Positions 7,003-10,115 of a stretch of DNA of 10,115 nucleotides are shown here, in pieces; the first letter of the stretch is position 1; every line of letters begins with the position of its first letter. A model generated the notes under the pieces. It saw only the letters and a program-made list of their open reading frames with translations, did no database searches and was not told the DNA's origin. This DNA comes from DATFYM01 sp035315065 (GTDB lineage: Bacteria; Acidobacteriota; Terriglobia; UBA7540): the NCBI GenBank assembly GCA_035315065.1, contig DATFYM010000195.1, positions 1 through 10,115 on the forward strand, read 5' to 3'. The position numbers and the translations under genes were made by a program.

Positions 7003-7108
7003 GCTGCGCAGAGTTGATTCGCCGGCGGCTACGCTAAGGATGTTAGCTGAGGAAGGCGCAGAGGGCTATTCGCTGTTGCTCCGAATGACGAACAAGGACG
7101 AAGTCCCG

Positions 7109-7483
7109 ATGCCGGTGGCGACTAAACGAGCGTACGATCCCCCGTCCGCGGAGGACGGATACCGTGTGCTCGTTGACGGGCTTTGGCCCCGAGGCGTGAC
7201 GAAAGAGAAGCTGAGACTGGCGGAGTGGATGAGGGATATCGCACCCTCCGCCCAGCTTCGGAAGTGGTACGGCCACCAGCCGGAACGCTGGGAGGAGTTC
7301 CGGAAACGCTACCGCAAGGAACTGGCCGAGCCCGGTCGCCAAGCGCTGGTGCAGGAATTGGTCGCGCACGCCCGACGGGAGAAGGTGACGCTGGTGTTCG
7401 GAGCCCGCGACGCCGAGCGTAGCAACGCCGCGGTGATCGCCGAGACGATTCGGGAGCAACTGTCGCCAACCCGCCATTCCTGA
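7109..7483 (+). CDS. DUF488 family protein (YeaO type)
   Basis: The 124-residue cytoplasmic protein matches the YeaO branch of DUF488 along its length. It has KRAYDPPSAEDGYRVLVDGLWPRG near the N-terminus, then a DIAPSAQLRKWYGH-PERWEEFRKRYRKEL block, and a C-terminal VTLVFGARDAERSNAAVIAE segment. Members are widespread and functionally uncharacterised; the conserved YDPP, DGLWPRG and HxPxxW motifs are all present. The start at 7109 is chosen because family members begin a few residues before the KRxYDPP motif and AAGGA lies about 10 bases upstream. In-frame ATGs at 7085 and 6941 would add residues unlike the family, and the latter would place a consensus -10 box inside the gene. A run of heptamers (array 5) starts just after its stop. 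It is divergent from the small membrane protein gene. Confidence 0.85.
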   Translation: MPVATKRAYDPPSAEDGYRVLVDGLWPRGVTKEKLRLAEWMRDIAPSAQLRKWYGHQPERWEEFRKRYRKELAEPGRQALVQELVAHARREKVTLVFGARDAERSNAAVIAETIREQLSPTRHS

Positions 7484-7493
7484 GCGTCTAACA

Positions 7494-7514
7494 AATCAGA
7501 AATCAGAAAGCAGA
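7494..7514 (+). repeat. Single-arm heptamer array 5: AAKCAGA x3
   Basis: Three tandem 7-mers (AATCAGA twice, then AAGCAGA) begin 10 bases after the DUF488 stop. Unlike the other arrays, no complementary arm is found before the next gene at 7755, so this is either a decayed or a single-armed member. Confidence 0.6.
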
Positions 7515-7741
7515 ATTCAAACGAAGGCCTGTTATCTCATCCGCAGGTGAAGACCGACAAGTCTTGGCACCTCGACCGCCAGCACGTCACCAACCCACCG
7601 TGTCACTGCCGCCACAACGTCTGCCACGGGACACGTCGCGCCTCCCCTGAGCCGCCCATAACAAGCGTGGAATCAGGCACGTCGCCTCCGGCCGATGGCG
7701 TGCTCTCGGTTGTGGCGTCGGACGCAAGAACAAATCGGAGC

Positions 7742-7748
7742 GGAGGGG
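7742..7748 (+). promoter_or_regulatory. Ribosome binding site of the L,D-transpeptidase gene
   Basis: GGAGGGG lies 6 bases upstream of the ATG at 7755 and selects it over the in-frame ATG at 7695. Confidence 0.7.
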
Positions 7749-7754
7749 ACGAAC

Positions 7755-8450
7755 ATGAGGGGCATCACGAAGCGAGAGACGGTGGTTGGGACGCGAGTTC
7801 GGAGCCGGATGGGCCTCTTCCTGGGAACCATAGCGCTCTTCTGGTCGGCGCAGCTTCTGGGAAAGGACGAAAGCTTGGCCGCCGGCAGACGCGATGAGCG
7901 CGAGGACGCGCCTCGGCACGTGCTGGTGATCAGCATCCCGGATCGGAAGCTCGCGGTGACGGAAGAAGGCCGGGTGTTGAAGGTCTACCCGGTGGCCGTG
8001 GGAGCCACGGTGAGTCCCAGCCCAACCGGGACGATGAAGATCGTCAACAAGGTGATCGGCCCCACCTATTCCCACCAGGGCAAAGTCATCCCGCCCGGAA
8101 AGTCCAATCCGCTCGGAGATCGCTGGATGGGCTTGAGCCAAAAGGGCTACGGCATCCACGGGACTAACGTTCCCACCTCTATCGGCAAAGCTGCCTCGCA
8201 CGGATGTATCCGCATGGGCAAGCACGATGTGGAGGAGTTGTTCAACCTGGCGCGCGTCGGCGACGTGGTTGAGATTCACGGCGAGCGGGACGCACAGGTG
8301 GCCGAGATCTTTGATAACCCGGCGGCGGTGGTCCCGTCCTCGGTGCGGCCGCCCACGCCAGTATCGACGCAGATCGCTACCCGGCGCGCCACTGAGCTTT
8401 CACCCGTGGTGATAGCCGCGATGGCGGAGGAAGCGGGAAGCAGGGAGTAG
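7755..8450 (+). CDS. L,D-transpeptidase, YkuD domain, exported
   Basis: The 231-residue enzyme belongs to the YkuD family, whose members form 3-3 peptidoglycan cross-links or attach proteins to peptidoglycan, using a catalytic cysteine. The N-terminus is arginine-rich and followed by a hydrophobic segment at about 19-35, a signal peptide or anchor with an unusually long basic region. The catalytic domain spans about 54-180. Its signature is complete: His135 (GIHGTN) and SHGCIRM with His149, Gly150, Cys151 and Arg153, at the family's usual spacing. The C-terminal 50 residues are a Pro/Thr/Ala-rich tail without a recognised domain; no LysM domain is seen. The start at 7755 has a good SD. The next gene on the same strand is the SPFH protein, 211 bases on, across nested array 6. 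Which of the two known YkuD activities applies cannot be read from the sequence. Confidence 0.92.
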   Translation: MRGITKRETVVGTRVRSRMGLFLGTIALFWSAQLLGKDESLAAGRRDEREDAPRHVLVISIPDRKLAVTEEGRVLKVYPVAVGATVSPSPTGTMKIVNKVIGPTYSHQGKVIPPGKSNPLGDRWMGLSQKGYGIHGTNVPTSIGKAASHGCIRMGKHDVEELFNLARVGDVVEIHGERDAQVAEIFDNPAAVVPSSVRPPTPVSTQIATRRATELSPVVIAAMAEEAGSRE

Positions 8451-8461
8451 AGGGTCATTGT

Positions 8462-8627
8462 GTGATCGGGTGATCGAGTGATTGAAGAACAAAGAAGTCA
8501 GAGTCAGGAGCCAGAATGAGGAACGTAACAATTCATAATCGACGCTCTTCATTCTGGCTTCTGACTTCTGGCTCCTGTCTTCTCTTACTTCAATCAGACG
8601 ATCACCGATCACTCAATCACTCAATCC
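8462..8627. repeat. Nested inverted arrays 6: outer GTGATYGR 8-mers enclosing inner GAAGYCA 7-mers
   Basis: The outer left arm has three 8-mers (8462-8485, GTGATCGG/GTGATCGA/GTGATTGA). The outer right arm (about 8589-8627) is the inverted counterpart, with units of 7 to 8 bases. Inside lies a second hairpin: left arm 8494-8520 (GAAGTCA, GGAGCCA and GAATGAG with one 6-base unit), right arm 8548-8582 with five exact 7-mers (TTCATTC, TGGCTTC, TGACTTC, TGGCTCC, TGTCTTC). A loop of about 27 bases lies at the centre. The structure fills most of the gap between the transpeptidase and SPFH genes. Confidence 0.88.
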
Positions 8628-8650
8628 ACTAACCAACATCAACCCAAGAT

Positions 8651-8656
8651 AGGAGG
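8651..8656 (+). promoter_or_regulatory. Ribosome binding site of the SPFH gene
   Basis: AGGAGG lies 5 bases before the ATG at 8662, a strong SD just outside repeat array 6. Confidence 0.8.
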
Positions 8657-8661
8657 CACAT

Positions 8662-9969
8662 ATGTTGCTACTGAAATATCTCATGATGATCGCGGGCATT
8701 GGGGGATTCCTCGTCGCCGCAGCGATCGTGGCTTATGACGTTTACATGGCCGACAGTTACCGGCGCCTGCTGGATCGGGGCGCTGCGGATAAAACATCAA
8801 CTCCGAAACCGGTCCGCTGGAACGCGGCAAAAAAGCTGGTGATGATCGCGTGGCTGCCCTTGCTGATAGGTCTCAGCATCGTCGTAGTACCCGCCGGCGC
8901 GGCGGGCGTCCGCGTCAGCCAGATCTCCGGCACGCGGCCGGGAACCTTGTATCCCGGCGTGCACTTCATCAAGCCGCTCGTCGAACGCGTGGTGCTGTTT
9001 GACGTGCGCGACCACGTCTTCACCACCGAGGCGGCGGAAACCGCAAAGAAAGGCGAGATCCTGAGGGTAACGTCGCAAGAGGGGCTGACCATCGGGCTGG
9101 CCGTTAACGTCCGCTATCGGCTCGATGCCCGGCGCCTCGACTATATCCAGAACAACCTGCCGCAACCGGTGGAAGAGGAAATCGTCCCACCCGTGGTGGC
9201 CAGCGCCTTCCGCGAAGTGGTGCCGAATTACACCGTACGCGACGTTTTCGCGGCGCGGCGCCAGGAGATCCAAAAGCGCGCCGCCGACGAGATTGCCAAG
9301 CGGCTCGGCGCCGACGGAATCCTGCTGAAGGAAGTGATGGTGCGTGACATCAAGCTGCCCGACGAATACGCCAAAGGGCTGGAAGGGCTGCTGCTGAAAG
9401 AGCAGGAAAATGACCGGCTGGTGTTCGAGACCCAGATCCAGGAGAAGCAGGTACGCATCGCCGAACTCCAGGCCGAAGCCGAGAAAGCGCAGCAGGTGAA
9501 ACGTGCCGAGGGCGACGCGCAGGTCCGGGTGCTGCAGGCCAAGAGCGAGTCCGACGCCATGCAGTACACGCTGCCCCTCAAGGAAAAACAGATTCAGCAG
9601 ACCCGCATGGAAGCTGAGGCGCGCAAAGAATCCACGGTGAAGAACGCCGAGGCTGCGGCCGAAGCCAAGGTGATCGACAGCAAGGCAGAACACGAGCGTC
9701 GCAACATGATGGCGGATGCCGAGGCGAATCGCATTCGGCTGACCGCGGCCGCTGACGCCGACCGCCTGAAAAGCGAGGCGAGCGTGCTCAAGCAGAATCC
9801 GTTGCTGATTAACAAGATCATCGCCGAGAAGCTCTCCGACAAGGTCCAGATCATGATGGTACCCTCCGACGGAAAGTTCTTCCTGACGAACGATCTGCTG
9901 CACGGCGCCCCGGCTCAGCCCACGGAGGCCGACGTTCCACCTCAAAAGGCCGAGACGCAGCCAGACTGA
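8662..9969 (+). CDS. SPFH/prohibitin-like membrane scaffold protein
   Basis: The 435-residue protein has two N-terminal transmembrane segments: 4-25 (LKYLMMIAGIGGFLVAAAIVAY) and about 58-80 (KLVMIAWLPLLIGLSIVVVPAGA). The SPFH (band 7) domain spans about 82-243, with the typical entry AGVRVSQISGTRPGTLYPGVHFIKP and exit EVMVRDIKLPDEYAKGLEGLLLKEQE. A long Glu/Ala/Lys/Arg-rich coiled coil follows (244-375), then a short motif (IMMVPSDGKFF, 397-407) seen at the end of prohibitin-like proteins, and a Pro/Gln tail. Family members oligomerise into membrane-bound rings or cages that organise membrane microdomains and proteases. Two TM helices rather than one is a notable but known variant. The start has a strong SD. 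Array 6 precedes the gene and array 7 follows. No NfeD or FtsH partner is in the window, so the specific role is open. Confidence 0.9.
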   Translation: MLLLKYLMMIAGIGGFLVAAAIVAYDVYMADSYRRLLDRGAADKTSTPKPVRWNAAKKLVMIAWLPLLIGLSIVVVPAGAAGVRVSQISGTRPGTLYPGVHFIKPLVERVVLFDVRDHVFTTEAAETAKKGEILRVTSQEGLTIGLAVNVRYRLDARRLDYIQNNLPQPVEEEIVPPVVASAFREVVPNYTVRDVFAARRQEIQKRAADEIAKRLGADGILLKEVMVRDIKLPDEYAKGLEGLLLKEQENDRLVFETQIQEKQVRIAELQAEAEKAQQVKRAEGDAQVRVLQAKSESDAMQYTLPLKEKQIQQTRMEAEARKESTVKNAEAAAEAKVIDSKAEHERRNMMADAEANRIRLTAAADADRLKSEASVLKQNPLLINKIIAEKLSDKVQIMMVPSDGKFFLTNDLLHGAPAQPTEADVPPQKAETQPD

Positions 9970-9982
9970 CTGGCACTAGGGA

Positions 9983-10059
9983 GGCCAGTAGGCAGAAGGC
10001 AGTAGGCAGTAGGCAGAAGGCGGAAAGCAGTAGGCTGCCGACCGCCGACTGCCTACTGC
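9983..10059. repeat. Inverted heptamer array 7: AGGCAGW units facing GCCTACTGC-type units
   Basis: Seven 7-mers of form AGGCAGW (some decayed) run 9990-10038, followed by the inverted units CGACCGC, CGACTGC and CTACTGC (10039-10059). Positions 10006-10023 and 10042-10059 are reverse complements at 16 of 18 bases, with an 18-base loop. It starts about 20 bases after the SPFH stop and is GC-richer than the others. The window's last 56 bases show no recognisable gene. Confidence 0.88.
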
Positions 10060-10115
10060 GGACTCTTAGTAGGTGGTTTCCCATTTATAAGGAGTTGTCG
10101 GGTTTGTTCTAGGTT

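Noticed and set aside
6941..7108. Longer N-terminus for the DUF488 protein
   Set aside because: The added residues do not resemble the family, have no SD, and would enclose a consensus -10 box.
7490..10059. The repeat arrays as a CRISPR
   Set aside because: Units are 7-8 bases with no unique spacers of constant length, and they are arranged as inverted arms.

Overview
The window looks like a bacterial chromosomal segment of moderately high GC. Gene content (a Tat-exported TIM-barrel protein, a two-permease MacB-type exporter, an L,D-transpeptidase, a prohibitin-like SPFH protein) and the style of the intergenic repeats suggest Acidobacteriota or a similar soil lineage. That assignment is inference: no rRNA or other marker gene is present.

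Layout, left to right. Positions 1-139 are the 3' end of a group II intron, with a clear domain V, a domain VI with a bulged A, and an AT 3' end. A Tat-signal sugar-phosphate isomerase/epimerase-like gene follows (230-1129, +). A minus-strand block (6202 down to 1225) encodes an ABC exporter in the order FtsX/MacB-type permease 1, a broken S23-type four-helix-bundle gene remnant, permease 2, HlyD/MacA-type adaptor, LolD/MacB-type ATPase. Next come a small membrane protein (6854-6483, -), a DUF488/YeaO-type gene (7109-7483, +), an exported YkuD L,D-transpeptidase (7755-8450, +) and a two-TM SPFH/prohibitin-like protein (8662-9969, +).

The ATPase would power the two permeases, and the adaptor would link them across the periplasm. 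No TolC-like outer-membrane gene is present. The L,D-transpeptidase and SPFH protein also act at the envelope, so most of the window concerns cell-envelope functions.

The most unusual feature is in the gaps. Seven loci hold arrays of short tandem units, almost always exactly 7 nt. In six of them the array is followed by an inverted copy, giving a long imperfect hairpin. Each locus has its own unit sequence, but most fit a loose NNCAGRR-like heptad. One locus nests a 7-mer hairpin inside an 8-mer hairpin. Three interrupt the exporter gene cluster, and one abuts the S23-type gene remnant. The architecture is conserved while the sequence is not, which makes this the best candidate for an undescribed system. 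It resembles the heptameric STRR repeats known from cyanobacteria, but with a systematic inverted layout.
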